This document shows positions 45,878 through 57,644 of a DNA stretch of 64,000 nucleotides, in pieces. The notes under the pieces are model-generated. The model had not been told where the DNA came from. It saw only the letters and a program-made list of their open reading frames with translations, and did no database searches. The position numbers were made by a program, and so were the translations under genes. Where the stretch lies: contig NC_049909.1 in NCBI RefSeq assembly GCF_001411555.2, positions 992,001 to 1,056,000 of the forward strand. Direction: 5' to 3'. Source of the DNA: Juglans regia (lineage: Eukaryota > Streptophyta > Magnoliopsida > Fagales > Juglandaceae). The stretch's first letter is position 1. Each line of letters starts with the position of its first letter.

Positions 45878-46203
45878 TTATATTAGCTTGAGATTCACTG
45901 CTACACATATATCAGCATGAATATTATTAATACCTTTCAACCATTTATTCACCCACCTTAGATCATACATGCTTAACTAAGAAGCTTTTATGGATATAAT
46001 TCCTGTTGTAATTATATTTTGTGGGGTTCATAGATACTATGATAGTAATGGGAATGTGCAAATGTTGCCCCCTAGTAGGATTCTGAAGTGCCTTCTAGGT
46101 TATTGTCAACTCGATAAAAGTTAGAGGCAACTTCCATATGTGTTGCCTCTTTTATTATACCTTCAAAAATATAGTTGTTAATTTTTTTTTCTTGCTCATT
46201 GAA

Positions 46204-46243
46204 CATTTGGTAGATTAAGCTGAAGCTCTTAATCTACCAAATG
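46204..46243. repeat. Perfect 16-bp inverted repeat with 8-nt loop
   Basis: CATTTGGTAGATTAAG (46204-46219) and its exact reverse complement (46228-46243) flank CTGAAGCT. No coding or known element accounts for it. Confidence 0.9.
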
Positions 46244-46545
46244 ACTAAGTCTGAAATCGATGTATGACTTTATATACTTGTGGTTTTTCTGTCCATTTAG
46301 AATGTCTATTAGGTTTTAACTTTTTTTTTTTTTTATAAGTAGATTTTAACTTCATTACTAACTTCTTATAAATTGTATTACCATTACACTTTATGAAATT
46401 TTCAAACCCAAAACTGCCATGAAGTTCCCTTTTTGTGAAAACAATCCACCATGTATCTTACATCTATGTATTAAATAGAGGTGGATGACACTTTATAGTC
46501 TCTACTGAAAACAACCATCTTTATTGGGAAACATCTAAGAAAACA

Positions 46546-46613
46546 GCCTCTGGATATAGAGTAAATCTTTATAAATAGACCACTAGAGAGCATGCCTTTA
46601 TAGATGAACAGAT
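46546..46613. repeat. 68-bp direct repeat, copy 2
   Basis: Partner of 45810-45877, same orientation, 736 bp away. Confidence 0.8.
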
Positions 46614-49412
46614 TTAGAATGTTTGATGTTCACTGCACCACATATATGTATCTAGAAGAGAACTAGAATGTGTTGGGAAACCAGAGATACATAACACTCA
46701 GCATAGCATTCACTTTGGTCACAATTGCACAACCAAACATAAGAACCTAAAAAGTTTTGAGGCTATGTTCTGATCTTCCAGGTTTATAGGGTTCTTTCAA
46801 GACAAACACTAGTCACAAAATATATGACAACAACTTTTTTCTTAATAAGTTAATAATTATTAAGGAGAAATTTTCTGTCACATATGGGTTTCACAGCTCA
46901 TTTGAAGTCAGGTGTAGACCCATATTGGTCCAGCCTATTCCGAATGCCAAAAGTGCTGGCACATCTGTGTTCTTTTACTTTTTGAAATGCAAAAAGTAAA
47001 ACTGAAAATGTCTAAAACTGTGTTGGAAGACTTGCATTTGTAGCCCGATATTGTAAATAATACCAAAGTCAGGAAACAAATAACAGTTTAAATGAAGCAG
47101 CAAATATTGTTGTTATGCTGTGTAAAACATAGCTAAATACTGTACATAAATTATCAAGGAAGGCAGAAGGAGGATAAGGAATAAATTAGAAAGGCAAAAC
47201 AGCTTGTACCTTGTTTTAGGTCTGGGTTGCGTGTACCTGATGCAAGGAGAGAAGCAGCTCTTCTTGGTGGAAATGAAGACAGCCTCAAACTTTAACCTTT
47301 TGTGGAACTGGGAGCTTTCTCGCTGGAACAAGAAGGATGACAAACTGGACTTTCTTTTCTAGACTACCAAAATGACTTCCCTCCGTTTCTCTTCATGGAA
47401 AAGCAGATTACAAGCAAGTCCAACCAAACCATCTGACCCACTGCCAGCTGTCCAGGAAACAGAGCTAACACATCTGCTCATATGACCCCTGGCGCCATTT
47501 CCCCCCAACTTAAAATTACTATCCCGCCCTTACACAAATATCTCTCGCCTCTTTATACATGTAAATTGATCTACTCCATTTTGCACATTTGCACGAATTC
47601 ACACTTATATGCCAAATTCTCATTTTGCACCTTCCATTGCAATATTTACCAAAACAATTACGTTATATTGTAATTTATAAAATTCTGCTTTGCATTAATT
47701 ATACTGCAGTGTCAAAAAAGATTTATCATATGAGCCTAATAATTTGTAATATCATTTTGCCTTTGAGCCTAATAATTTGTACACCACCTTTGTACATAAT
47801 ATAATGTAATACATGAATATTAAATTTGTATATAATATAACGTAGTACACATTTTCACAACACCTTTGTACATAAATTATACTGCAGTGTCCCAAAAGAT
47901 TTAGGTGCATGAATATTAAATTTATTTCATTTGTAATACATGACTAATTTTTGTCTTTTCTAGATTTGTCCATAATACCTGATAAGGGCAAAGTTAACCT
48001 CATATGACATGTGTCTTTTCTTATTTTTATTAACATATGTTAAAAATTAACATGTGTTACATTTGTAATTATATGGTTAGGTGCACGAAGTTTAAGTTGC
48101 TTTCATTTTGAGATATCTTCTTAAATTGTATGCTTAGGAGATTTTTTTATATTCTTGGTTAACCAAGTTTATTAACCACACCTAAATATCTATGTATACT
48201 TTTGGGGTTTTTGCATATAGCTCTATTTAACGATGCATTTACTGATTTGCATTCACAGCCCTTTTTTCATAAAGTCTCCCCTAATTTTCCAACCCCAGTG
48301 ACAATCTATGTTAACCATCTGGAGTGCAATCTAAATACTATGTCATGGCCATGCAATTTGAATATTATTCACTTATACATTTACACATCATTCCCATTTT
48401 GTGACCATATTACTCCATTTAAAGAAATATTGCATGGTAATCATGTGGATCTCCTATATCCCCTAGCTGACACTTCAAAGAAATCGCTCATCATCCCACT
48501 GCAACAACTTTCGTGCCTCGTCCTTTGATGTAGGTGGACCAAGAACATCTCTCTTCTCATGTAACCATTGAATCTGCACACAATGTAATCAGAATCACAT
48601 GAGTAATTCTTTACTTCCTTTAAGTAGCTAACAACCTCGTATGCTTCCTAAGTTTAAAATGCCAATGCAAGATTTTTCTTTCATTCATCCATATCACTAA
48701 TAGCATGTTATAGGCACATGTTACAGCTCTTCCCCATTTGTAAAACAACCGGCTTGTACAACCCCTAGTAAAATTTAATATCTACCAACAGCCTAGACGC
48801 AACACTCATCTAAACTCAGCTGTTAAACTTAGATGTCTGGACATATGATACCCAACCAAGACTTGTACAATATATAATAAACGAATCCCACGTGTTTCCC
48901 CCTGGAGGCTATTGGCTAAACATACATGTGAATCCACAAACTTCATATATAGATAATCACATGTTTTATGCAAAACCTACCCCCAAGGATGAACCAACAA
49001 CGTCCAGATACTAGTACTCATGTAGTTAATTAAAAAATACTTGACGTATTGCTGAACAATTGTTACAACTTGGTTCTTACACTTACATCTCACCCACCTT
49101 CATCGAAATCGACAATTGAAGTCATGCGATGTCTGCGATACCCACGTATACAGTGGTCAACTAATAGAATAGGTTATCAATACATTAGTAACCTGTAGAT
49201 AACAATTTTACTGATATCATGGGTTGTGAAATGGAAATCATGACAATAATGCATGGTACCACAATGGGTGCTCATGGTTTATTCATGCATGAAGGGAGAG
49301 AGTGGATGTAGGCAACCCAACTGTTCATCACACATATGGATTATATATCATGTTGCTCTAAATTCAATATACTATATATCGAGCAAGTCATGTCTACCTT
49401 ATGAATTTGAAC

Positions 49413-52400
49413 TTAAATTAACATACTCAATACATCATTAATATTATCGTCATCATCATCTATCTCCTCATGAAGATGTTGCCCAAACTCGCTACTGGAG
49501 TTATCATCGTCATTTGTGTCATCCATCCCCAACTCATCGTCTAGTGGGTCATCATCAATAAATGAATCATCGTCAACTGATTCGGACGGGACTCGACGTG
49601 ATATGATTGATGGATCAACGGGCAAATTCTCTTCATCAACTCGATTCAATAGATTGCCCATGGCTGATTCACTCTAGAGAATAGGGGGATAGTTATGGAG
49701 ATCTGTGTAAACATAATCTTCTGCTTCACCTCCAGACGAGTCATCATCACCATTCGCATCATCAACAGTTGTTATCAAGCGAATGTTGTAAACATTCCTA
49801 TTTGTAACCTTATGTACAACCTGCCAACTTCCCCCCAATGTTAGATCCATGAGATAAAACACTTGCAATGCTTGGCATGCAAGGGCGAAAGGCTCATCTT
49901 TATACATGTGCCTAGCAGTATTCACTATCGTCAAGTGGTCCCTCACACGTATCCCCCTCCTCGGGTTGCCAACATCATACCAAGCACAACTAAACAGATA
50001 AACCTTGCGCCTTGCGCCAACCCATATAGCGTAATTCTATAATATCATGCAACACTCCATAGAAGTCAACAGGGGATCCATGGTGCTCGCCATGAGCCAC
50101 CACCCCGCTGTTTTGGGTGATGCGATGCCTTTCACGCTCTTTCGTATGGAAGCAAACTCCATTCATTATGCATCCGGCATATGATGCGGATCTGGACCAC
50201 AGGCTAATGCATATATGTCATCGGTTACCTCACTTGGCCTAATTGCACGCAACTCTCGAATCTAGGACATAAGAGAACACAAAACAATCATTTTTCCATC
50301 ATTATATATAGAAGCAAAACATGTGTATTTTTAGTAGTTTGGTATCTTACACGTGATTTGAACCATGATGGGAATTGACACTGATGCCTACGATCGATGT
50401 TATGAGGATCCTCTTCTTTCAATATGTTATAGTGCTCCCTGCATATGTGTGAGCAAACGTTACTTGGAGAGTAAATACTATAAACTTGAAGTTAATGCTG
50501 GAGCGGCAAAAGTATGTTGTACTTACTCTATGTATCGTTCAATCTCCGTGCAATTATTAAGTACATACCATCGGGCCTTACTCATTAATGTGTCAGACAA
50601 TTTCTTAGAGCTTGTTGTCCCCAGTGGTCAAACCTTTTGTAAGAAAATAGACAAACAAGGCTCATTTCCCGACTCATTCGAACCACCAACAACGTCACTG
50701 TTGCGTTCCTCTCGATTATATCTAGTCTCAATATCGCGAAGATACATAGAACAAAATGTAAGACACTCGAGATGAACATATGCCTCAACAATTGAGCCTT
50801 CTGGACGGGCTCTATTGTGAACGTACCGCTTGAACTTCCCTAGATACCTTTCAAAAGGGTACATCCATCTATATTGCAAGGGTCCTGCTAGCAATGCCTC
50901 CTCTTGCAAATGAATGGCTAGGTGCACCATGATATCAAAACATACGGGAGGGAATATCATTTCCAGTTTACAAAGGATAATAGGAATATTAGCTTAAAGC
51001 TGATGCAATACTGATAAGGGCAAAGTTTGTGAACATAATTCTTTGAAAAACGAGCTTAAGTCTATTAAAGCTTGACGCACATCAGGCCGTAAGAACCCAC
51101 CAATAACAACCGGCAACAGTGCTTGCATAAAGATATGACAATCATGGCTCTTCATTCCTTTGATTTTTCCATCACTAACACCAACACACCGTGCAATGTT
51201 TGAGGCAAAACCATCCTAGAATTTCACTTCTGACAACCACGCACAAAATTTTCTTCGCTCATTTAAATTTAACATGTAGCAACCAAGATTAGCCAAATCC
51301 CTACGTGTATTGGCGGAGTCCTTGGTTTTCCCATAAATATTGAGCAAAGTTCGCAACACGTTATCACATATGTTTTTCTCAATATACATAACGTCCAAGT
51401 TATGTCTCAACCCCAAGTCTAACCAGTGCGGAAGCTCAAAAAATATAGACTTTTTTGTCCAATTTAGTTGGTTGGGAGTTCATTTCCTCTTTAAAGAAGA
51501 TTTACCAAACTGGACATGTGACACCCCCACATAATTGTTCTAGCAAATCCTCTCCCTCAACCCTTCATGGTTGGAGTCGATGCTCTTCGTGGGTATTAAA
51601 AGAATTTTTCTTTCGTCTCCAAATGTGATTTGGTGGCAACCATCGTCGATGACTCATATAGCAATGTTTGCGCCCATGTACCAACCATTGTGAATTTGTG
51701 TCAACTGTACATGAAGGGCATGCCATCTTGCCCTTTATGCTCCACCCGAAAAGATTGGCATATGCGGGGAAGTCATTGTTAGTCCAAAGTAGAGCTGCAT
51801 GCAACCTAAACATTTGCCCACTATACGCATCATAGGTATGAATACCCTCTTCCCATAACTCCTTCAACTCATCGACAAGAGGACGTAAGAATGCATCAAT
51901 CTCATTCCCTGGTGACTTAGGGCCATGGATTAACAAGGACAACATGGTGTATGGATCTTTCATGCATGACCAAGGGGGCAAGTTGTAAGGAACAAGTAGT
52001 ACCAGCCATATGCTGTACGGTTTGCTCAAGTTATTGAATGGGTTAAACCCATCACTCGCCAAAGCAAGTCTAACATTGCGAGGATCTTGGGAAAACCTCT
52101 CATGTTTGTGATTAAAGTCTTTCCATACACATGAATCTGCTGGATGTCGCATGCATGTCGGATTGTTAACCTGAGCTTCTGCATGCCATCTCATGGCTTG
52201 GGCTGTCTTCTTTGACATAAATAGCCTTTGCAAGTGTGGCTTCAGGGGGAAATATCAGGTAACTTTTTGTGGTATCTTTTGTTGCTTACTTGTGCATACA
52301 ATCCACCTAGATGCGTTACATTTAGGGCACTCATTTAACGATGCATTTTCCCTCCAAAACAAGGCACAATCATTTGGGCACATATGTATCTTTTTATAGC

Positions 52401-53052
52401 TAAGGCCCAAACCACACTCCAAGCGGCGAGAATCGTTATATGAGTCAGGGAATAAAGCATTGGGAAATGCAGCGTTCAAGAGCTTTATCACCATGTCAAA
52501 TGACTTGACGGTCCAACCACCAATGCTCTTGATGTGAAGCAACTTGACAATGAATGATAGCTTTGAGAACTTATCACATGAAGGATAAAGTGGACGTCGT
52601 GCATCGGCTACCAACTCCTCAAAATTAAGGTTTGTTGGAGTATACGAGGTGGATGGTTGATCATGTGAGTTTGCATTTCCTTCATATCTAGCTGAATTAT
52701 CCATAAATGACCCATGACGAATGTCATCTAACATCTCATCGACATCATCAATGTAGTCACTGTAGGCAGATGCATCATCTGCTTCTTCGTCAGAAAATGT
52801 AGCATCTAGGAAAGGATAATCTTCTCCATGGAATATCTAGTCCGTATAAGTAGAATCAATCCCTATGATGAACCAATGATCTTCGACTATATGAATAAAG
52901 TAGAAACATCTATTTCGGCATCTCCTACATGGACACCTAATGTGATCAGATCCGGATGTGTTGGCTTGCACCATAGCCAGGAATTGTCTGACACCTTCAG
53001 CATACTCATTGGATTGCAATCTATCTTCGATACTCATCCAAGCCTTGTCCAT
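49413..53052 (-). pseudogene. TNP2-like CACTA transposase pseudogene
   Basis: The N-terminal transposase-associated domain is at 52837-53052 (RQFLAMVQANT, RCPCRRCRNRC). The region before and into the catalytic domain (52255-52734) has LLHIKSIGGWTVKSFDMVIKLL and IHMCPNDCALFWREN with CPKC. The core (51565-52233) has RHPADSCVWKDFNHKHERF, NVRLALASDGFNPFNNLSK, YSIWLVLLVPYNLPPW and LHAALLWTNNDFPAYANLFGW with KGKMACPSC. DUF4218-like sequence follows (50628-50960, MIFPPVCFDIMVHLAIHL), then DUF4216-like sequence (49674-49946, LACQALQVFYL) and an acidic tail (49413-49661). Many stops lie between 50960 and 51560. It would bind and cut CACTA ends; this copy is dead. Confidence 0.93.
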
Positions 53053-53519
53053 CTTATGCAGGCAACCAACTAGTAGAAAAGAGCTTGTTAGGTCTAAGAA
53101 GACTTACTGCAATGACTAGGGAAGACTAAAAGTGTAAATATTAGTCTCCATACTTGGAGTTTGTTTTTGGAATTCAAAGACATGAGAATAAGGGACATGA
53201 AATACCATGCGTGTTTTCAGACAATCCTCATTGTTTTTTATGAGCTTCACAAGGGAAACGTGCCACTACGACATACCTTGTAAAAGGTTTATTCAATTGT
53301 GGGGTAACAATTGAATCCATACAAAATATTTTTTCACATGAACTAGCTTAGAGTTTTTATTCTTTCTCACATATCTAAACTACTTGGGGGTGAACTACAA
53401 CAATGAACAATCAAATTGCATGGAAAATTTTATGTCTTAACTGTATTATGTTTCATTTTTGCTATAAACACAACATCCTGTTAAGTATCTCTATAGCTAG
53501 CTCAGTATTTTGTTCTTAC

Positions 53520-54060
53520 AAACTAAATTGAGAAGAAAATGTTGATTGCCAGGTCTGACTTATGTATATGGAAAAAGCTAATGCCAAAGGGCAAGCTGGG
53601 AATTTCTTGATTATCTGTTGAGGAGATATGCCTCATGGTGACTTAATGGTTCTGGTGGTTAAAGCATTGTGTATCAACTTCAGAATTTTCTATTTTGGCG
53701 AATGAAGAACATGCTGGTTTCTATTGTAGTTGCCGTTGTTTGAGGCAAGGCGATCCCATTTTCCCAATTATTTCATGAATTTATGATTATGGAAAATGCC
53801 ATAACGTGATAGGATTGAGAAGGGTCAGCAAATAATTTTCTGAATAATTGTGTGGTGGGTGAATGAGGCAAGGAAGCAGTCTACATATTTGTAATTTATT
53901 ATTGGCTGATGATACATGTTTTTTAGTTCACAAAATTCTGATAATTTATGTGGGTCTCAGGCACTATTGCTGTGTTTTGAAGCTGATTCAGGGTTTGGGG
54001 CCATCCATTATCGGAGTATGAAATTATGTCTATGGCTGCAGTTTTGCTACATTTATAAGT
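53520..54060 (+). pseudogene. LINE reverse transcriptase relic
   Basis: Across shifted plus-strand frames I read FSIL..NEEHAGF, then CLRQGDPIFPII (cf. GLRQGDPLSP), and about 150 bp on LLLADDTCFLV (cf. LLFADDTLLF). These are RT motifs in the right order and spacing for a plant LINE. Stops and frame changes abound and neither end is visible. It is in the opposite orientation to the CACTA transposase. Confidence 0.6.
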
Positions 54061-55149
54061 TTTGGCTAACTTACTGGGGTGCAGAATCTCTTCACTGCCT
54101 TTGAGGTATCTTGCATACGAAATGTAATTCATAAACATTGATTTGACTCTTTCTTTATAGTCACTTTTAATTTGCCAAACTTCAATTTGTGAAGCCTATA
54201 TATGTAGTAAACCTTATATCTACCAACATATGATTTATGTAATTTATATTCTTTGAGATGGCAAATCATGACATGTTAACAATCTAACGGGTGTTACCTT
54301 AATTAATTCGCTCATTTGTCATACATATATGGGGCCACCCTAGCTCACTACATACAAATTAAACTTGTTAATAAATTCTATATAAACAGATCTTATGGCT
54401 CATGGTATTATAGTTGAGCAGCTCTTTTATAAAATATCAAGGAACAGTCTTATGAACATATCAAGATATATGTTGCTCATCGCTAACAAGCAGACATCGC
54501 TCCAGCTTACTATTGTGCTCTTTTATCGAAGAAAGTGTTACTCAAACGATTAAATTACCTATATGGTATCATTAATATAGAACACGACACGGTTGTAGAA
54601 ATAAAGACCTCAAAGATTTGGGCTTCACATAGGCTAATTAATTTAGATGCAACAAAATTAAAAAATTCTAGTGCAAGAACATTCAGATCATACACAGTCT
54701 ACAAAATAATGTTGAACTCTTCAATGAACGAAAATTTATATATATATATAGGATTGTAAGGGTCTAAGGCAAGGGAGGTGTCCTTCTTGTCATGTGTGGC
54801 TTAGGGCAGAATGCTTGCAAGAGTTGGTGAAGGCTTGCAAGAGGACAATGAAGTAAATAGATTAGAATTCAAAGAGTAGTTCAGTAGAAGCAGATATGCT
54901 GGAGCAGATGTGAACAGCTACTGAACAAAAGGAAGTAATAATGATGCAAAATGGCTTAAGGATCTGTCTTTAGGAGAAACGTGTAGAAACAGAGCAGACC
55001 AAAAACAGAAAATAATATGAGACTCATCAGTCCTTCCCTAGTATATAACTTTTCAATCAGAAGAAAGGCAGGATTTCAGTCTTCGAAATTTATGGAAATA
55101 TGTTTTACACAACCATTTATCATCCTCTTCATAGACATATTTTACACAA

Positions 55150-55320
55150 CCATAAGATGGCAAATTACACAATATGTTACACAATCATATACACATGTGA
55201 ACATTACACAGATTCACAAATTACATATATTACACATTACACAATAGAATCAGCACAAAATTCACAGAATCACATTACACAGATTCACAAATTACACAAT
55301 CAGGAAAATCTACAGATTGC
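55150..55320. repeat. Degenerate ATTACACAGATTCACAAATTACAC repeat
   Basis: TTACACA, ATTCACA and AATTACAC motifs recur about ten times; one 24-bp unit appears twice almost exactly (near 55204 and 55274). Confidence 0.7.
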
Positions 55321-55379
55321 ACAGAGAGAAGAGGTTGGGAGAAGAGAGAAAGGCTCACCGTGACGACCTAGTGCGTCTA

Positions 55380-56039
55380 CTCTAGTACGGCAGGCGGAGG
55401 TGGTTGAGGAAGGGCGGCGAAACTGGGTGAGGTCACGATTGGTGGGGTGACTGGCGGCAAACGGGGTGAGGTCGCAATTCGGTGCGGCGACTGCCTCTAG
55501 GTGACTAGGTGAGGTCTCGCGACGGGGGGGAGAGGGTCAATGTTGCAGTGAAAGACAGTCCGTGTGGTTGCGGGTCGCAATCGCAAGGATAGAGAAAGAC
55601 CAGATCGACGTGAGGATGGGGGAAGAAAGGGAAGGAGGGAAAATGCGGGAGTATTAATATAATGAATCTTTTGCGGCGACTTTTAATTGCCGCAAGATAC
55701 GACAATATCACTGCAAAAAACAAACAGCCCATGTTAGTTTATTTACGACAGCATAATGTCGCCGCAATGCTACCGCAAAAAATCAAACACTTCGTCGTAA
55801 CAAGATTATAACCCACGAACGGATCAAATATTTTCCCAAACTAATTGCGGCGAACAAAAGTCACCACAATAAACCCTGTTTCGCCGCAAAAACATGTTTT
55901 CCCCACAGAGTTTTACCTGTCGACATAATTTTGTGGGAAAAGGCTTGTTTTATTTTCCACGAATGGTTTTGGTGTGATTCGGTAATTATTTGCCACCACC
56001 ATCTGTCTTGGGAAAAGAATTCATGGCAAAAGCCCATAA
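55380..56039 (-). repeat. CACTA subterminal repeat region
   Basis: TTGCGGCGA, GTCGCCGCAA, TTGCCGCAA and TTCGCCGCAA motifs in both orientations are spread over 55665-55900. The neighbouring GC-rich stretch 55380-55520 repeats GGTGAGGTC. Clustered short inverted and direct motifs next to the terminus are where CACTA transposase proteins bind. Confidence 0.7.
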
Positions 56040-56050
56040 TTCTTGTAGTG
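56040..56050 (-). repeat. CACTA terminal inverted repeat end
   Basis: CACTACAAGAA on the minus strand, the diagnostic end of this superfamily. Confidence 0.85.
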
Positions 56051-56105
56051 AGATTTCATCTGTAATCTTAGTAATTTCTTACAAAAAAAATACAAAATTC
56101 ATTAT

Positions 56106-57540
56106 ATGGACCTTCAAGAGGAAGAAAGAATGCATGCCATGCAAGAGGACATTGCCCAGTTGACTGAGATGGAACCAAACCTTCACGATATGGACCTTCA
56201 AGAATTTCATAGGGGACTCCAAAGGCGGATGACACTTGATTTTTCCCATTTTGATGGGGACAACCCAATAGGTTGGGTCTTCAAGGCCTCTCACTACTTT
56301 GATTACCATCAAACACCACCTGCACATAGATTATTAATGGTGTCATATTACACGGAGGGAGAAGCACTAGTATGGTACCAAGATGCAGCAGTGAGTGGTC
56401 AATCCAATGGAAGCACTCACAAGGCTGAAACAAGTGACCATGGTAGTAGCCTATAAGGCACAATTCGAAGTACTTTCAAATAGATTGAGGGGTTTCTCAG
56501 AAACACAAGTTGAGCTGTTTTCTTAGTTGGCTGAAGGATGAAATCCGACTTCCAGTGTAGATATTGAACCCACTAAACCTGAGTGTTGTATTCGGCTTAG
56601 CCAAAATACAAGAGGAGTATTTGGCTAGCACAAAGAAATCTGTTAAAAGCTAGATGGAGAAAAGTAGTAGCCAATTAGGCTCGAGTTCCAACTCTGAGCC
56701 TTGACCTAATCAACCACAAGTGCAAGGGCAGAATTTGTTTAAGTAGGGAAGGCAGATCTCATCGGCTCAAATAGATGAGAAGAGAAAAAGGGGGTTGTGC
56801 TACCATTATGAGGAGAAATGGAGCCCCTCCCATGTATGCAAGTCACCAAAAGTTTATTTACTTCAAGGGTATGAGGGAAAAACAGAGGATAAAGGGGAGG
56901 AGGTCTATTTTTATTCACAAGAGCAGGAAGACACTCAACAAGGAGATAAAGAGGGAAATAAACTGGAAATTTCATTCAATGCCATCATTGGCACTCCAAA
57001 CCTTAAAACCATGAGACTACGTGGTACAATTGGTGGAGAAATGATGATTATCTTAGTGGATTCTGGAAGCATCCACAAGAAGCATCCACAACTTAGATCT
57101 TTCCATTGCAAAAAAGACTAAGCTCTCGGTTGAACCCACAAGGAGACTTAATGTAAAGGTGGCTAATGGAGACATGGTGACCAGCGAGGGGTACTGCCAG
57201 AGGATGACTACTATACTCCAAGGTACTCAGTTCTCAATTCCCTTTTATTTGTTGGCCTTTGGGGATGTGCTACAGTGGTAGGGCTTCATTGGCTTGAGAC
57301 CTTGGGAACCATCACTTGGAATCTCTGCAAGCTGGCTATGGGGTTTACTTGGAAGGGAAGAAGAGTGGAGTTATTAGGCTTGAAACTGGGACCATGCTCC
57401 TTTGAAGAAGGCAGGAAGATAACGTCTAATAGCAGGAACAGTAGTAAAGGAGTTTTTCTTCAACTCTGTGGAATGGAAAATCAAGGTCAGTTGGCCTATA
57501 TAGCTAAAAATCCTTTTAACAGCCAAATAAGTTAGCTGCT
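56106..57540 (+). pseudogene. gag and protease of gypsy element F
   Basis: 56106-56456 has LDFSHFDGDNPIGWVFKASH, YFDYHQTPPAHRLLMVSYY and EGEALVWYQD, the gag core. After a frame change it gives YKAQFEVLSNRLRGFSE. A knuckle-like CYHYEEKWSPSHVCK (about 56796) precedes the protease segment (EISFNAIIGTPNLKTMRLRG, then IILVDSGS near 57050, DSG kept). VVGLHWLETLG follows at 57275. Several frameshifts and stops break it. The reading stops at the LINE insertion (57531-57547). Confidence 0.88.
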
Positions 57541-57547
57541 ACAACAA
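57531..57547. repeat. Target-site duplication of LINE 2, left copy
   Basis: GTTAGCTGCTACAACAA here and GTCAGCTGTTACAACAA at 63429-63445 differ at two of 17 positions. Both encode the same gypsy pol residues, as a duplicated target must. Confidence 0.88.
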
Positions 57548-57644
57548 GTAATCCATACCTATATTACTTGCACATCAATCTAAGGGCTGTTGTGGCACAA
57601 GTGATTTTCTCTCTCGAGGTTGAGGTGATCTAGGGTTATCATGC

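Larger units (their letters stand above)
45647..49412. other. AT-rich spacer with short repeats, no gene seen
   Basis: It holds a duplicated block of about 68 bp, a perfect hairpin and local repeats such as ATTATACTGCAGTGTC (near 47699 and 47877). A minus-strand stretch near 48480-48570, with an acceptor-like TGTGCAG, could be an exon of the neighbouring CACTA element, but I cannot support it. The left end of that CACTA element may lie here; I did not find a CACTACAAGAA end. Confidence 0.55.
53053..55379. other. CACTA 5' region, mostly non-coding
   Basis: AT-rich sequence upstream of the transposase. It contains a LINE RT relic on the plus strand (53520-54060) and an ACACAATTACACA-type repeat (55150-55320). 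No other coding signal was seen. Confidence 0.5.
49413..56050 (-). mobile_element. CACTA (En/Spm) DNA transposon, decayed, one terminus seen
   Basis: The minus strand begins with CACTACAAGAA (56050-56040), the CACTA terminal sequence. It is followed by subterminal GCGGCGA repeats and then, from 53052, a TNP2-type transposase. The opposite terminus was not found and the element may be truncated on the left. A gypsy gag begins directly beyond 56050. Confidence 0.88.
56051..57547 (+). mobile_element. Ty3/gypsy element F, 5' part (gag, protease), split by a LINE
   Basis: Gag, zinc knuckle and protease of a plant gypsy element on the plus strand. The element resumes at 63443 with the reverse transcriptase. 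No LTR or primer site lies upstream: the CACTA end abuts at 56050, so the 5' end is lost. Confidence 0.88.

Noticed and set aside
46204..46250. Helitron 3' end
   Set aside because: The hairpin is long and perfect, but is not followed by CTRR next to a T, and no matching 5' TC end or Rep/helicase sequence was seen.
47113..47343. Minus-strand 76-codon frame as a small gene
   Set aside because: No recognised motif, no context, and a low-complexity C-terminal part.
50365..50775. 136-codon plus-strand frame
   Set aside because: It is antisense to the DUF4218-like part of the CACTA transposase and has no motif.
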